A stretch of 64,000 nucleotides of DNA. Origin: Adiantum capillus-veneris (taxonomy: Eukaryota > Streptophyta > Polypodiopsida > Polypodiales > Pteridaceae). This document shows positions 33,575 to 44,956 of this stretch, piece after piece. The stretch lies in the NCBI GenBank assembly GCA_014529385.2, contig CM043942.1, positions 54,994,647 to 55,058,646 on the forward strand, written 5' to 3'. The position numbers and the translations under genes were made by a program. Every line of letters starts with the position of its first letter. The stretch's first letter is position 1. The notes under the pieces are model-generated. The model did no database searches. It saw nothing but the letters and a program-made list of their open reading frames with translations, and was not told the origin of the DNA.

Positions 33575-35952
33575 AAGCACGCAGGGAACGAGAGCAAAAA
33601 TCCCTAGCTGAGAAGCTTACCGAAGCTGAGTAGAAGATAAAACAACATGAGGAAAAGGAGGCACCTTCTCTTACACAGATGGTTAAACCTCTAGAAGAAC
33701 CATCCACGGATGAGAAACTGAGAAGTGCTAGTTCACGAGGATCTGTGTGGGTAGAGAAGGTTAATGAGACATTAGATGCCCTCTTGAAAGCCTATGATGT
33801 GAGGCTCAAAAACAACCAAACCCAAGAACACACGTGGATGAAATATCCCTATTCGGAACTAGAGAAGCAAAAATTTGAAATGTGCCAGAAAATGATTCAA
33901 ACAGCCCAAGCCTTACTAGAACCACCAGTTGCAAAACCTGAGGATGTGATCCGTGTCATGCCTACACAAGTAATCCCACCAAACCAGAAACTAAAAGAGC
34001 CAGATTCTAGTCATGAGCACAGACCAAACCTCAAAGACCAAGCATTAGAACCAAGGATAGTACTGAATACCACGGATAACTCTTCCGAGGGATTTCACCA
34101 AGCTATACCTGAGGATTGTAAAGAGATAAATGGTCTTGACGAATTGTGGAAACAAGTCAGAGAGGCCAATGAAGCCGATGACCTAAGAAGACGAGTAGAC
34201 AAGACTAGTGATGAACGAGGAGTGTTTCTACCACCAATAGAGGAATTTGAGACTGGATCTGAATTGAATCTAGACGTGCGATCGTATTGGGGAGACAAAG
34301 GATCTGTACAATATATGGATAGTCAACCCCATTCGCTAAGAACAATACCGTCCTACATGGGAGAGTACGAGACCAAGTCAGATGTGGTTGCAGTCCCATC
34401 ACACAGACTGTCTCCCAACAAGGCCATCGATTCAAAGGGGCTAGTAGATATTCTATCTACCCCAATCACCTGTACAATAATGTTAGCCGAGTTGCTCAGA
34501 ATTAGACCAAACATGTGGGCTAATGTGGGTAAATGTCTAGAGAAATTTGGTGTAAAAACCCCAATGACTCAAATCGAGGAAGGCATCAAAGAGCTTGAAA
34601 TGCCTCAACTAAATACTAGGCCAGTGCCATTAAACAAGGTAGGCGAGTATTACGAGGGAGAAGAGGGAAACACCACCCTTCCTGTGGAATTCACTTTAAA
34701 AACCATGGCAATCCTTGACAATGGAGCTGGTGTGGCTATTGCAACCAAAGAGGTTTGGAAAAAATGGGGAAAACCTGCCTTGATATCCACACGAATGACC
34801 CTGCAGCTTGCAGACGGACACAAGGAAAAGCCCCTAGGACTGCTAGAAAAAGTACTTGTTACTTCTTGTGGCATTGAATATGAACACACTTTTGATGTTG
34901 TTGACTTTGGCAAGAAGAACAACTATGACATCATTCTGGGAAGACCATTCATGCAACAATTGAAAATGGTCCAAGATTGGGGTTATGACCATATATACCT
35001 GAGACATATGGAAACCATAACAAAGATAAACTTGAGGGACCATAGCTATAGGGATGTGATGAGAACACCGGTTGAGGAGTTTGATTCCGCCACAGTAGCA
35101 GGATCAGAACTTCCAGCTTGGTTAGGTAAGCCTAAAGAACTGTGGATGTGTGGAGCTTCACAATGTGGTAGCTTGAAATGCGAGGAATGTATCCTAGAGC
35201 GGGTTATAGAGGATAGGGACTATATCCCAGAACCATTTCTTGAAGAAGAGTTAGAGCCTTTTGGATGGGAACACATCTTGGCTACTCTGGACGTGTGCGC
35301 CGTGGAGGATGCTCCCACAACAAAGTTTTGTGATGAAAATGGCTATGATGTCGTTCCTTATTTTGCAGTGAGTGTAATCCAGGAAAATGAAGAGAACCAG
35401 ACATCAACAATCTCTCGAAATAAGGAGCAAACAAAGAAATGTGGAGAATCAAAAGATGAAGAAGACGACAAGTTCTATGACTCTGAAGAACACTTCGAGC
35501 TTCAAGAAGATCAACGACCGGAGAATCAATGTCATCGCTACACGAATAACGTGCATCAAAAGTGGATTCCAAACTCCTCGGTGAAGACACAACCACCACA
35601 AGCATCCTCATCCATGGCTCCTAATAAGGATGCAAAGACTCACCTAGGAGGAATACAACCAGAGAAACGATCTAACAATGCTCTAATCAATGGGCTAGAA
35701 AAGTCCTCCAAGAAACTACCACCCACGAGCAAACACACAGTAACTTTCCACTACCAGCCAAAAAATCAAGGGAAAGTACAAGAAGTCAACCTTGCTGAGG
35801 ATAGTAGCGATAGTGCTGAATCTTACATCCCCTATCATCAACTCAGGCCATCACTATCACCAACCCCTTCAGCAACAACCATGACAGGTCAAAAGAACAT
35901 GACAACAAGTCAAAGCCAAAAAGCTCGACAAATCTGGATACCAAAAAGCTAG
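33571..35952 (+). pseudogene. B1 protease ORF with W-x-P-K repeat tail
   Basis: The start is taken at ATG 33571, which overlaps the gag stop; a TAG near 33631 follows, then an open 757-codon run from 33679. The N-terminal third is charged and probably coiled. The retropepsin-like domain sits around codon 347 of that run (AILDNGAGVAIATKEVW, IILGRPFMQQLKMVQDWGY). Its active site is D-N-G at 34717-34725 instead of D-S/T-G. An acidic region follows, then QKWIPNS and RQIWIPKS. After the TAG at 35950 decayed frames to 36434 repeat the motif (KRWIPKK, QVWVPKR, KKWVPKK). No RT follows. Confidence 0.75.
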
Positions 35953-36434
35953 ATCGGCCAAAAACAAATATGGATCAAGAAGACAAAGATCTCTAATGAA
36001 AAATCACAAGATCCAACACCAAAATAAAAAGAAGGAAAGCGTGCACGAACGGGTAAGAATATCACAAAGTCGCAAGCTTTCACAACTAGGTTTGGGCTCC
36101 AAAGAAGTTGATTCAAGCACAAAAAAGTCAGGAATTCATTTGGATTCCAAAACAACCACAATATCAACTTTCAAAGCTTGAATCCCATCCCCAACAAAGC
36201 GTACAAGGGCTGAAGCAAAGACCACTATTGACTCACACAACAAAAAGGTGGATCCCAAAGAAGTCTCTTCAAACACAAACGAAGCACGGGCAAGTATGGG
36301 TTCCCAAACGAGCGTCAGCAACAAAACAGCCAATAATCACAAAGAAATGGGTCCCAAAGAAGAACAACAAAACTTCTGTCAGTGCATCGCCACTTGAATT
36401 CTTACAATTCTTCCTACGATTACAATACACTTAG

Positions 36435-38187
36435 AAGAGAGCAAGTCGCTTCAATCAAGCAACGATACGGGAGCTTCAAAGACCATTACATTGCTTAGAA
36501 TAGGAAGCCTCACCAACAAATGCCAATAAGCAAATTGCTTATACCCACATCTTGCACAACATAAATCTTTTCCATGCATTGACTGTGTATGCATAATAGG
36601 GCTACATTACAAGGCCTGCATAGGCACAACTTTTAATTGCCCAAGCACACACATACCCTTTGCGATACCCTGTTGTAAAGGATGACTCCAAATAGGAAGG
36701 GGGGAGGCATTCTGAATGCGGACCTAACATTATGACTATTAGAGGGCAATGTTTTGTGAGATGCATTGAATTTTTGCGTTTTATTGTGATAATTTTTTGA
36801 CGAAATTTAGAGTATATGCCCTCATAGTAGTGTTACAGAGGAGTATGGGGACAAAATCCATATATGAGCCCCTAGGGACATGTGTATAGTGTACATAGCA
36901 TTTAGATTTCTATTTGAATGATTTTTTTTCTGTGAAGTTTTTTTAAAGATTTTCTTTGTTGATTTTAAAAAAATTAAAAAAAATCCATAATCCACATGAA
37001 GAAAAGACTGACGAGAGGCCTGAGCACTACAAAGAGAAGAAGGTATAGGGAAACGATGAAACTTCACGAAGTATGTCTCAGCAGCCACTACAACAGCCGA
37101 AGAACTTGTCACAAAGCAGTGTCAACATGCAACCGACAAGTCATACAAGTCAAAGTCGAGTAGCTACGCCACAAAATGAGTGAGGTGTTAGTCCCAAAGC
37201 TTCAAGTAATATTCTCTGTGGTCTAAGCGTCTTAGCTATTCTAGGTACTGCTCAAGCTGGAAGAGTTGAGCATATTTACATTGTGTTGCTCATGCTGGTA
37301 TAGGTGATCAAAAGAGTCGAAGTCTAAGTACTTAAGTCTGGTGAAGTGAAGGAGAAGGTCTAAAAGACACTCACGTACTGAGCACAGTGAGATACGAGTG
37401 AAGAAACTTCTACATCGAAAACCCTTCTTGGAAAGGTGGAAGCTATTGAGACATCTTTTGATGTCACATGTGCATCTTTTGATGCTACATTTATTCCTCG
37501 AAACACCCATCATATCCTTCTTTCACATTGCATGCTTTTGTTGACAAATTTCTCATATGCATATAGAGTGTCCCATAATTGGCACTTGCATCAGGCACTC
37601 TTTCCGTGTTTCACCCAAGCACTCACCTTTCATGAACATGTACTTCAAGTTCAACTGCTCAACTCCAATATGAGCGTATACCAAAGGAATTTTTTTCCCA
37701 CTGGGTTTTTTCCCTTTGGTAATCCAGGTTTTAGACCCTAATCTAAAGACACCTATCACCATCCTCTTGTACATATTCCTTCTAAATCAACAATAAGGAA
37801 ATGCTACTCAAATCAATTGACAAATGAATTGGAGCACCAATTTCAGATCATAGCATACTTCTCCTCAATGGCGAGTCGAAGAATGGCCTACAATGACAAA
37901 GCTGCAGACAACACTAACAACATGATTGCACAGGAACAAAGAAGTTACCAATGAAGAAGGCAGACACAAAAGTAATCAGAGGATCTCAAAATATGAATGG
38001 TTACGATGATAGATGTCCACTCTAATGGATCATAGTTCTTGTTGTGGTTTGACAAATATACAAGCAGTGCAACAGATGAAGCCAAAACAATTGCAAAGTG
38101 TTGACCAATGGGTCAACAAAACAACATAACTCAAGAACAAATAAGTCCTCAATGACAAAGAGTAGACATAAGGGTAATTAGAGGATC
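36435..38187. other. B1 non-coding interior with decayed insertions
   Basis: Contains a purine tract AGGAAGGGGGGAGG at about 36692-36706 resembling a PPT. A stretch at 37683-37740 (CTGGGTTTTTTCCC) is reminiscent of a copia LTR. Two imperfect copies (37951-37990 and 38152-38193) share AGAGGATCTCAAAA. A 40-bp copy of the B1 LTR start lies at 38099-38138. No intact gene. Confidence 0.45.
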
Positions 38188-38715
38188 TCAAAAGCTTGTC
38201 CTTGATAATGCGCATCGAATGCTTGGCAGGGTTTTGAACCTCAAATTAGAATAATTAAGTCCTGGATTCGGCCTGACAGATAGACTTTGCATTGGAGTGC
38301 AACTTGGCCTAAAGAAGTTAAGGGTTTCGCCATACAATTTCTACAAAATCCTTACAAAGTTGTCATTGGCTCACAAGATCAGAAAGCCGATCACTCAATT
38401 CTACAGATTGTAGAAGTTGTTTCTGAGAATCACAAATACTTTGAATTGATAGATTTTCTGGAGCAAATGATGGATGGAGCTTTCTCTATCCATGATGATA
38501 AGAGTCAAGTTAAACGACATTGGGTTCTTTTTGAATTTAGATCTGGCAGTAGACCTATAATGACAGAAACAGATGCTGCAGCTCGGAGCGTGGATGTGAA
38601 AGACATAAAGTTCGTCATCAATTATGATTTTCCTGAATCATGTGAAGACTATGTACATCGGATTGGACGAACAAGACAAGCTACTGCAAAGGCTATAGTC
38701 TATACTTTATTTCCA
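38188..38715 (+). pseudogene. captured DEAD-box RNA helicase fragment (DBP2/DDX5-like)
   Basis: Translation gives LVLDNAHRML (motif II, DEAD decayed to DNAH), a one-base frameshift, IRPDR-stop-TLHWSATWPKEVKGFA (motif III SAT), then IVEVVSENHKY. After about 26 missing residues come SIHDDKSQ, TDAAARSVDVKDIKFVINYD (motif V) and YVHRIGRTRQ (motif VI, glycine lost). Order and wording match plant p68/DBP2-type ATP-dependent RNA helicases. No intron interrupts about 500 bp. The segment lies inside B1 immediately before its PPT, so it is a host-gene piece carried by the retroelement and not a working gene. Confidence 0.85.
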
Positions 38716-38780
38716 ACAACAAAACGACAGCAAAGACCACATCGCCAACGACAATCAGGTCATGTCGGGGACGACATGAA

Positions 38781-38795
38781 CGCGGAAGGGGGGAA
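38781..38795 (+). promoter_or_regulatory. B1 polypurine tract
   Basis: CGCGGAAGGGGGGAA directly before the 3' LTR start TGTTGACCGC. Confidence 0.85.
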
Positions 38796-38854
38796 TGTTG
38801 ACCGCTGGGTCAACAACACAACATAACTCAAGTTTCATACCAAAGTCTTATCTT
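38796..38854 (+). repeat. B1 3' LTR, first 59 bp, truncated by gap
   Basis: Matches 28119-28177 with one mismatch and stops at the run of N. Confidence 0.9.
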
Positions 38855-39054
38855 NNNNNNNNNNNNNNNNNNNNNNNNNNNNNNNNNNNNNNNNNNNNNN
38901 NNNNNNNNNNNNNNNNNNNNNNNNNNNNNNNNNNNNNNNNNNNNNNNNNNNNNNNNNNNNNNNNNNNNNNNNNNNNNNNNNNNNNNNNNNNNNNNNNNNN
39001 NNNNNNNNNNNNNNNNNNNNNNNNNNNNNNNNNNNNNNNNNNNNNNNNNNNNNN
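38855..39054. other. assembly gap (200 N)
   Basis: Exactly 200 N, a typical placeholder length, so the true distance is unknown. The rest of the B1 3' LTR and the 5' part of element A' are missing here. Confidence 0.99.
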
Positions 39055-39717
39055 GGGACCAATTGCATGTGGTGTGACAGTGAAGACCACAAGTATGTTA
39101 AGGAATGTGATGATTTTGACGAAGCATATAAAAATAATGTGGTGTTCTGGAAGGACAAGAAGATACACCTTAGGGCAACATGTGAGATGCTCCACCTGAA
39201 CTTTGGTAGGGGCGGCATGAAGAAGATAGTTGATGAGATTCAGCATAATGTTTCTCTTGTGGAGGAAACTACATATGGGGTGCAAGTCTGCGGGAAGGGT
39301 GATGAAGATGGTGCAGGTACCAAGGGTCAATTATGGCCTTAAGCTTTGAAGACAGCAAAAACTGGACAGGTAACTTATGGGAAGCTGCGGCAAGTAGGGA
39401 ATTCAATTCGAGAAACCACAGGGTGGACTGATCCAATGGATTCCCTCTCGGTGTATGTGTTCATTGCGAAGTCTCAAGCTAATGAGGCTATGGTGGAGGA
39501 AAAGCGGAAAAGAGATGAAGAAGCTCTTGGGACATCGAAGAGGACAACGAGGTTCAACAGCAAGAAAGAAGAAAGTCCTGCTCCAAAGCCCACTCCTGAA
39601 GTGGTGATGGAGGAGGCACCTAAGGACAAAAAGCAAAGAAAACCCAGGGGCCCTCTTATAAGTTCAAGTCTGACATTGAATATAGCTACAGATTTAAAGA
39701 AAGTCTTTGAAGAGTGA
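39055..39717 (+). pseudogene. A' gag C-terminal part with zinc knuckle
   Basis: Opens straight after the gap with NCMWCDSEDHKYVKEC, a CX2CX4HX5C knuckle. Then come a conserved FWKDKKIHLRA and LNFGRGGMKK segment, an in-frame TAA at 39340, and a basic linker (KKEESPAPKP, KDKKQRKPRGP) ending at TGA near 39715. The N-terminal gag is not in the assembly. Confidence 0.7.
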
Positions 39718-39755
39718 ATTCTGAATAGCAAGGTGGAGCTCACATTGGTGATATA

Positions 39756-40527
39756 TTGGGGATTTCCAAACGTGAGTTTCATGAGGAGATAATAGATATC
39801 ATCAAAAGGAAGCGGCAGATACCAAGTGAACAAGAGCCGGAGTTAGTGAAGAGCCAGGCGGTACGCCACATTGAAGCAATTCTAGACGACTATGAAGAGT
39901 ATTTGGCGAATCTTGAAGAAGAAGAAGAAGAGTCGAGGTCTGTGGTGGTGTCAAATCCAACCTTACCTAAGGTAAGGCATGTTCATTTCAATGAAGATGA
40001 CGATAGTGAAAGCATACCAAGGAGTCACTTTTCAAGGACTCATTGGGCAAGAGGAACAACCGAAATTGTTGTAAAGCTAGGCGACATTGAAGAACCGGTC
40101 TTAGCACTCATAGATCATGGATCGGAGATCAATTTGATGGCTAAAAGCTTGCACAAAAAGGGAAATGGCCTATTGATGTGGACCATGGTTGGCGGATTTG
40201 AGCTGCCAATATGCTTCCAGGCGACCTCTATGGTGCATGTGCAATGTTAAGGTAATTGTAGGGGATGTCTGTGATGAGCAAAACTTATTTATACAGGAGC
40301 ATTCCTCTTATCCTTTAATTTTGGGGCAACCATACATTACGGCTGTGCGAATGGAAACCAAAGTGATGGATGATGGCTCGGCCTATGCCAGGGTTCGGAG
40401 CCATGATGGTAAGAAAGCAGTGCAATTCTTGACTGTATGTGTTGACCATGCTAGGAATAAGGACAGTCTACGTGATCATCCAATGCCAAAGATACACAAG
40501 GAGTTTAGAGAACACAGGTTTGCATAG
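39756..40527 (+). pseudogene. A' protease
   Basis: Retropepsin-like: VLALIDHGSEINLMAKSLH (active site D-H-G), then YPLILGQPYITAVRMETKV after a frameshift near 40245. The upstream linker carries an acidic run (LEEEEEES). A further frameshift around 39745 separates it from gag. Confidence 0.8.
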
Positions 40528-40659
40528 GATTTTCTCGGAGTGCCATTAATGGTGGTACAATTGAGGAGAAGTTCTCGCAAAGAGAAGCTTTCTCTTCAGG
40601 GTTTTTGGGTTAACATCTGAAGGTTCAGTCTCTTTCAGAAAATTTAATGATTTGCCGAA

Positions 40660-42125
40660 GTGAGAAAAATAGTATGTTTCAGTATTCAAAGTGAATTGCA
40701 GGGTTGTGATGTGCTTGAATCTAATGATGTGATTTCAGGAGTCTTTAAAGAGGTATCTTATGAAGATACTATGTCAGTGCTTGAAGAGATCAGGAAAAAA
40801 AGGTTACAAAGTGGAACTGAAGTAGTCAAGGTCCATTCAATAGACATGTATGATGAGTTAAGTTTATATAAAGCACTTATGCATATTGAAGATGATTTAG
40901 GTGAAACTGTTGAAGCGCAGGTAGAGACCAAATACAAGACTGTTGCAAACAAAGTGAGGCCAGTGGCTACACTGCTGCCAGTTGGAAGTGATGGGATGAT
41001 CAAAGAGGCTTCTCGACAGCCTATACTCAGAAATCCAATTAACATAGGGCATAAGTTTACTAAGGAGACACTGCAGCAGCAGCTGAAGGTTGGAGAAGAC
41101 GGTTTCCTCAATGAAAAGGAGATCCAATGTTTTCAAGGTATGCTCAAAAAACATGGTAAAGCTTTTGCTTTTGAGCCAACTGAGATAGGGTGTGTGGATC
41201 TGAGTGTTGTTTCACCAATGGTTATTTTCACTATTCCACACATGCCATGGAGCTTGCGTCCTATTCCAGTTCCTAAAGCTCACTTGCCAAAGCTCATCAA
41301 TTTGCTTAATGAAAAGATCCAAATGGGAGTTTTGGAGCCGTCATGTGCTCCGTATTCTAATCGATGGTTTACTGTTCGAAGAAAAATGGTACATTAAGAT
41401 TCATTCAGGATATGCAACCGGTTAACAAAGTAACAATCCGCAATGTGGGTAATGGCCCAATTGTGGATAAATTTGTTGAGGCCTTTGCAGGTAGATCTAT
41501 TAACTCCATGGGCGATCTTTATTCAGGATATGATCAATTCCAATTAGCTTGGGAGAGCAGGATCTTACTACAATGCGTAATCCTCTTGGTTTGGTAAGGA
41601 TGTGCACTCTGCCACAAGGTGCTACTAATTCAGTAGCTCATATGATGAACGGCATGAATAAGGTATTAAGGGACTTTATCCCACATGTTACCATGCCTGT
41701 CATTGATGATCTACCAATTAAGGGCTGTGAAGAAGGCTCAAAAGATGAAGCAAAAGACTAGAGGGGGTGCAGACAATTTGTTGCTCACATATTGTTGACT
41801 ATGATGCTATTTATCAAGGCTTGAAGAAGTTAACTTAACACTTTTAGGTCAAAAATCAACTTTTGGAGCTAAGGAGGTCTTAATTGTGGGACATATGTGT
41901 AGTTCTGAAGGAAGAAGGCCAAGTCCAACAAAAGTTGAAGCAATCCAAAAGATGAAGGATACATGTTCTTCAGTTACTGAGGTTCGTCGATTCTTAGGCG
42001 CATGTGTGTTCTATCGTATTTGGCTGCCACACTTTGCCCATGTTGCAGAGGTGCTGTATCAATTGCTACGGAAGGTAAGAGGTTTGTTTTTGAATAAGTT
42101 CACAAACAAGCTATTAAGAAATTAA
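40660..42125 (+). pseudogene. A' reverse transcriptase
   Basis: RT landmarks appear in pieces: FIQDMQPVNKVTIRNVG, LYSGYDQFQLAW, LPQGATNSVAHMMNGM and VIDDLPIKG (catalytic box V-I-D-D). The thumb region FLGACVFYRIWLPHFAHVAE follows. Frameshifts near 41396 and 41577 and a stop at 41761 break it. Confidence 0.85.
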
Positions 42126-42611
42126 GAAGATGCTTCTTGAGGCTCCGACCTTGAGGAAAGTTGATTATAAATGTGACAGGCCAGTTATTTTAACAGTTGA
42201 CACTAGCCCGAAAGGTATTGGATGGGCTATAGGTCAGGATGATTTGAAGGACAGAGGTATGCAGTGAGATTTGGAGCCAAGGTGCTCAATTATTGTCAAT
42301 GAGGATATCCGCAGGTTAAGAGGGCACTTGGGGCGTTGCTACTGCTCTAAGGACCGATAAAGAATACTTTACTGGAGCTTCCGTTGTGGTAGAGACAAAT
42401 TGCTTGCCACTGATAGGGATGATTGCAAATTGCTCTACTCCGGACATTTCCATGCTACGATGGATAGCGTATATCAAGTCTCTTAACCCTGAATTTTGTC
42501 ATATTGTAGGTAGAGATAAGCCTGTTGTAGATATGTTATCAAGAGCCAGGTTTGAAGATGAAGAAGAGATGCTGACCACGAGTGATGATGTTGACTTGAA
42601 GTTCTACACGT
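42126..42611 (+). pseudogene. A' RNase H, interrupted by element C
   Basis: LTVDTSPKGIGWAIGQDD (first catalytic Asp present), then in another frame RWIAYIKSLNPEFCHIVG and VVDMLSRARF. The sequence stops at 42611, where C's LTR starts. Confidence 0.75.
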
Positions 42612-43767
42612 TGTTGGGCGCATTTTTGACACCCCTTTTTTTGTAAATTTGTACATATGGACATGACGCCCAATGTCAAAAGGGCGTGTGGACTTTCTTT
42701 TTGTGGGTTTTTTAGCTTGCTTTAGCAAGCACATGTACATGCACTGCAAGTCGCTAGTCTAGTGACAGCTATCGGGCTACTGTAAGTGCCCGTGAGTGAG
42801 TTTTTTGAAGTGAGCCTTGTATATAACTAAAACTCATGTACAAACTTTAAAAAAGTTCATCCAAACATCAGAAATTTGCAGGTTTTAGCTCGTGTCTCCT
42901 TGGTGCTCTTGGATGCAGTTTTTTGCCCCGACTAGCCTTCTCTACGTGTAGGGTGAAATCATGTTAACCTGTCATGATTTTTCATGTCTCGGACAATGCT
43001 AACTAGCACAATTTTGACATATGCTAACTAGTACAATAACTTGAGCTACATCTCCAAGATCTATGACATATGATATATCAATAGAAAGCACTTGAAACAA
43101 GTAATCCAAATGTACAACCTCCGACAAATTTTGATATTATTTGTAAAAAAATTTACCGGACTCCCAATGTTTCGAAGATGTGCTAACTTGAAACTGCTAA
43201 CTAGCACAAAAAGCGCAACAGGTTAACATGCTTTCACCCTATAGTTGTATTGGGACAGCTTTCTGTTCGCGTCAATTTTGCTCATGGAGGCATATGGAAT
43301 CAATTTTGGTTATCTTCAGCTTTCTCGCCATTCATTTTTCAATATTTTTTTCAAGCTTTAAAGTGCCCCAATTGGAGTTGTTCTCTTCAGGTTACGACTA
43401 GTTCTTTACAGGGTTATGGCTATGGCAACCTAGTGGCAAATTGTGTGTAGACAGATTCGGAGGGAATGTATCTACGAATTGTGGAATTGATGTTGAAGTT
43501 ATGGGTTTGTGATGTTTGATTGTGAAAGGAGAGGCTCTCGTCTTCATCTGCATTGGTCGGCGTGTGCTTTAAATCCGTGCTTTGACAGGGTTTTGCTCCT
43601 AAGTGACATTGGGTGGGCGACGGCTAGTAAATTCCCAAGGGTCTACTCCTATTGGATTGGTGGTGTTTCAAAAATATTTTGCAAAGCTTTTGGTGTCCTA
43701 TAGTTCTCTTTCAACGCTCTTGGGTGACATCACTATAGAGGTGTTTCAGTTTGCTTGTTTCCCAACA
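42612..43767 (+). repeat. C 5' LTR (1156 bp including a 289-bp MITE)
   Basis: Aligns end to end with 51172-52042 except for the inserted block 42951-43239. Confidence 0.93.
42951..43239. mobile_element. MITE inside C's 5' LTR
   Basis: The ends are inverted: GGGTGAAATCATGTTAACCT on the left and the reverse complement of GGGTGAAAGCATGTTAACCT on the right. The 3' LTR shows the empty site (CTACGTGTAGTCGTG). Target duplication is short and ambiguous (TA, or TGTA/TATA). The internal phrase GCTAACTAG-ACAA occurs three times. Superfamily not assigned. Confidence 0.85.
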
Positions 43768-43773
43768 GTGTTT

Positions 43774-43791
43774 TGGTGCCCGCCACCAAGG
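43774..43791 (+). promoter_or_regulatory. C putative primer-binding site
   Basis: TGGTGCCCGCCACCAAGG six bases after the 5' LTR. Shares TGGTGCCC with element A; tRNA not identified. Confidence 0.5.
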
Positions 43792-43831
43792 AATCGCTTC
43801 AAGTTACCTTCAGTTTACAGATTTTGAAGAC

Positions 43832-44956
43832 ATGGCATTTAATTTTCCGGAGTTTAATGGAAAATCAAATGAAAGTTCCAAAGCTTTCATTGAGAGAATG
43901 GAGTTTGCTTGCCTTCTTGCTGACAAGGAAGACCTAGAGTTGGTGTTGCGAATCTCCTATTTCTGTTTGAAGGGAGATACTAGGGAATGGTTGGAAGGCT
44001 ACGAAAAGGAGCTAAAATCAGCCCAACCTCCTCAAGTTATGACTTATGAAATGGTAAGTCATGCTTTTCTTACACACTTTCAACAGGAGGAAGACCCACA
44101 AAAGGTATGGCAGTCTATTCAAGTCTTAGTACAAGGTGAAGGCCAAACCATAGAAGACTTTGTCAAGGCATTCAATGCATTATGGACAAAGTGGTGTACA
44201 TCTTTTGGGGCTAAAATTCCTCCAGCCATGTTGAAGAAGGACAGGTTTCTTGCAAGTTTGAGGAGTAACCTATGCTTGAAGGTAGAGCTCAAGCAGCCAA
44301 GGACCTTTGTGGAGGTAGTTGAAATTGCAAAGAATAAAGAGTGGAAAGCAGAGCGTCTTCATCAACTTGGAATCAATGTCGAGCCAAAGCTTGAAGTGAA
44401 AGTGGTAGAGCAACCAAGGGTCCTCATCAGGGAGCCAGGTTATGATCAACAAGCTTCTCATGATGTGAATGCCTTTCGCAAGGAGATGCAAGAGGTTGTC
44501 GGTCTTATGAAGAATCTTATTGTGCATATGATTGGAGGTGGAAGAGGTCAAAGCTATGGATATGGACGTGGTTATGGAAGCAATGAGGGTTATACAAGTG
44601 GTAGAGGAAGAGGCATGGCTGGAAGAGGGGATATGTTTCAATGTTACAATTGTGGTGAATCGGGTCAAAAAAGCCCTCAATGTGACAAGCCAAAGAGAAT
44701 GGGTGGTGACATGTTTCCTCTTCCTCCAAAAATTTCTTCTCGAGCTCAAGATTATGGTATTGAGATTAAAGGGGAAGCGGGACCAAGTGGATTGACAGCA
44801 GAAGAAAAGGGCAAAACAAAAGTGGTAAGCATAATCCGTTTGGAGAAGAAAGAGGATGATTTGGGAGCTATGGTCATGCCTGTAGGTAAGAGGGTTACAA
44901 GAGATCATGACATGAGTGATGCAAGTCCCAGCCATAAAAGAGGGAAACAGGTATAA
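43832..44956 (+). CDS. C gag
   Basis: Start is taken at the ATG at 43832 (MAFNFPEFNGKSNESSKAF); the upstream codons belong to the PBS region. It has a retrotransposon gag domain (GDTREWLEGYEKEL, ALWTKWCTSFGAKIP, DRFLASLRSNLCLKVELK), a Gly/Arg-rich stretch, then a knuckle CYNCGESGQKSPQC in which the zinc-binding His is Gln. The ORF is otherwise intact at 375 codons. The protease frame is already open before its stop, so frameshift expression is possible. Confidence 0.9.
   Translation: MAFNFPEFNGKSNESSKAFIERMEFACLLADKEDLELVLRISYFCLKGDTREWLEGYEKELKSAQPPQVMTYEMVSHAFLTHFQQEEDPQKVWQSIQVLVQGEGQTIEDFVKAFNALWTKWCTSFGAKIPPAMLKKDRFLASLRSNLCLKVELKQPRTFVEVVEIAKNKEWKAERLHQLGINVEPKLEVKVVEQPRVLIREPGYDQQASHDVNAFRKEMQEVVGLMKNLIVHMIGGGRGQSYGYGRGYGSNEGYTSGRGRGMAGRGDMFQCYNCGESGQKSPQCDKPKRMGGDMFPLPPKISSRAQDYGIEIKGEAGPSGLTAEEKGKTKVVSIIRLEKKEDDLGAMVMPVGKRVTRDHDMSDASPSHKRGKQV

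Larger units (their letters stand above)
28119..38854 (+). mobile_element. B1, non-autonomous LTR retrotransposon with captured helicase segment (runs into assembly gap)
   Basis: The 5' LTR begins TGTTGACCGCTGG and ends CAACA (28119-29077), followed by a PBS one base later. The same LTR start recurs at 38796 right after a purine tract, then is cut by the gap. Between lie a 2.4-kb leader with palindrome repeats, a novel ORF, gag, a protease-containing ORF with a W-x-P-K repeat tail, 1.7 kb of mixed non-coding sequence and a DEAD-box helicase fragment. No RT, RNase H or integrase is present, so it must depend on another element for mobility. Confidence 0.85.

Noticed and set aside
37683-37740. 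Possible copia LTR fragment (CTGGGTTTTTTCCC with GGTAATCC)
   Set aside because: Only a short reminiscent phrase; no partner LTR, PBS or coding sequence, so not called as an element.
38795-39330. ORFs running through the N gap on both strands
   Set aside because: Created by translating N as X; not real.
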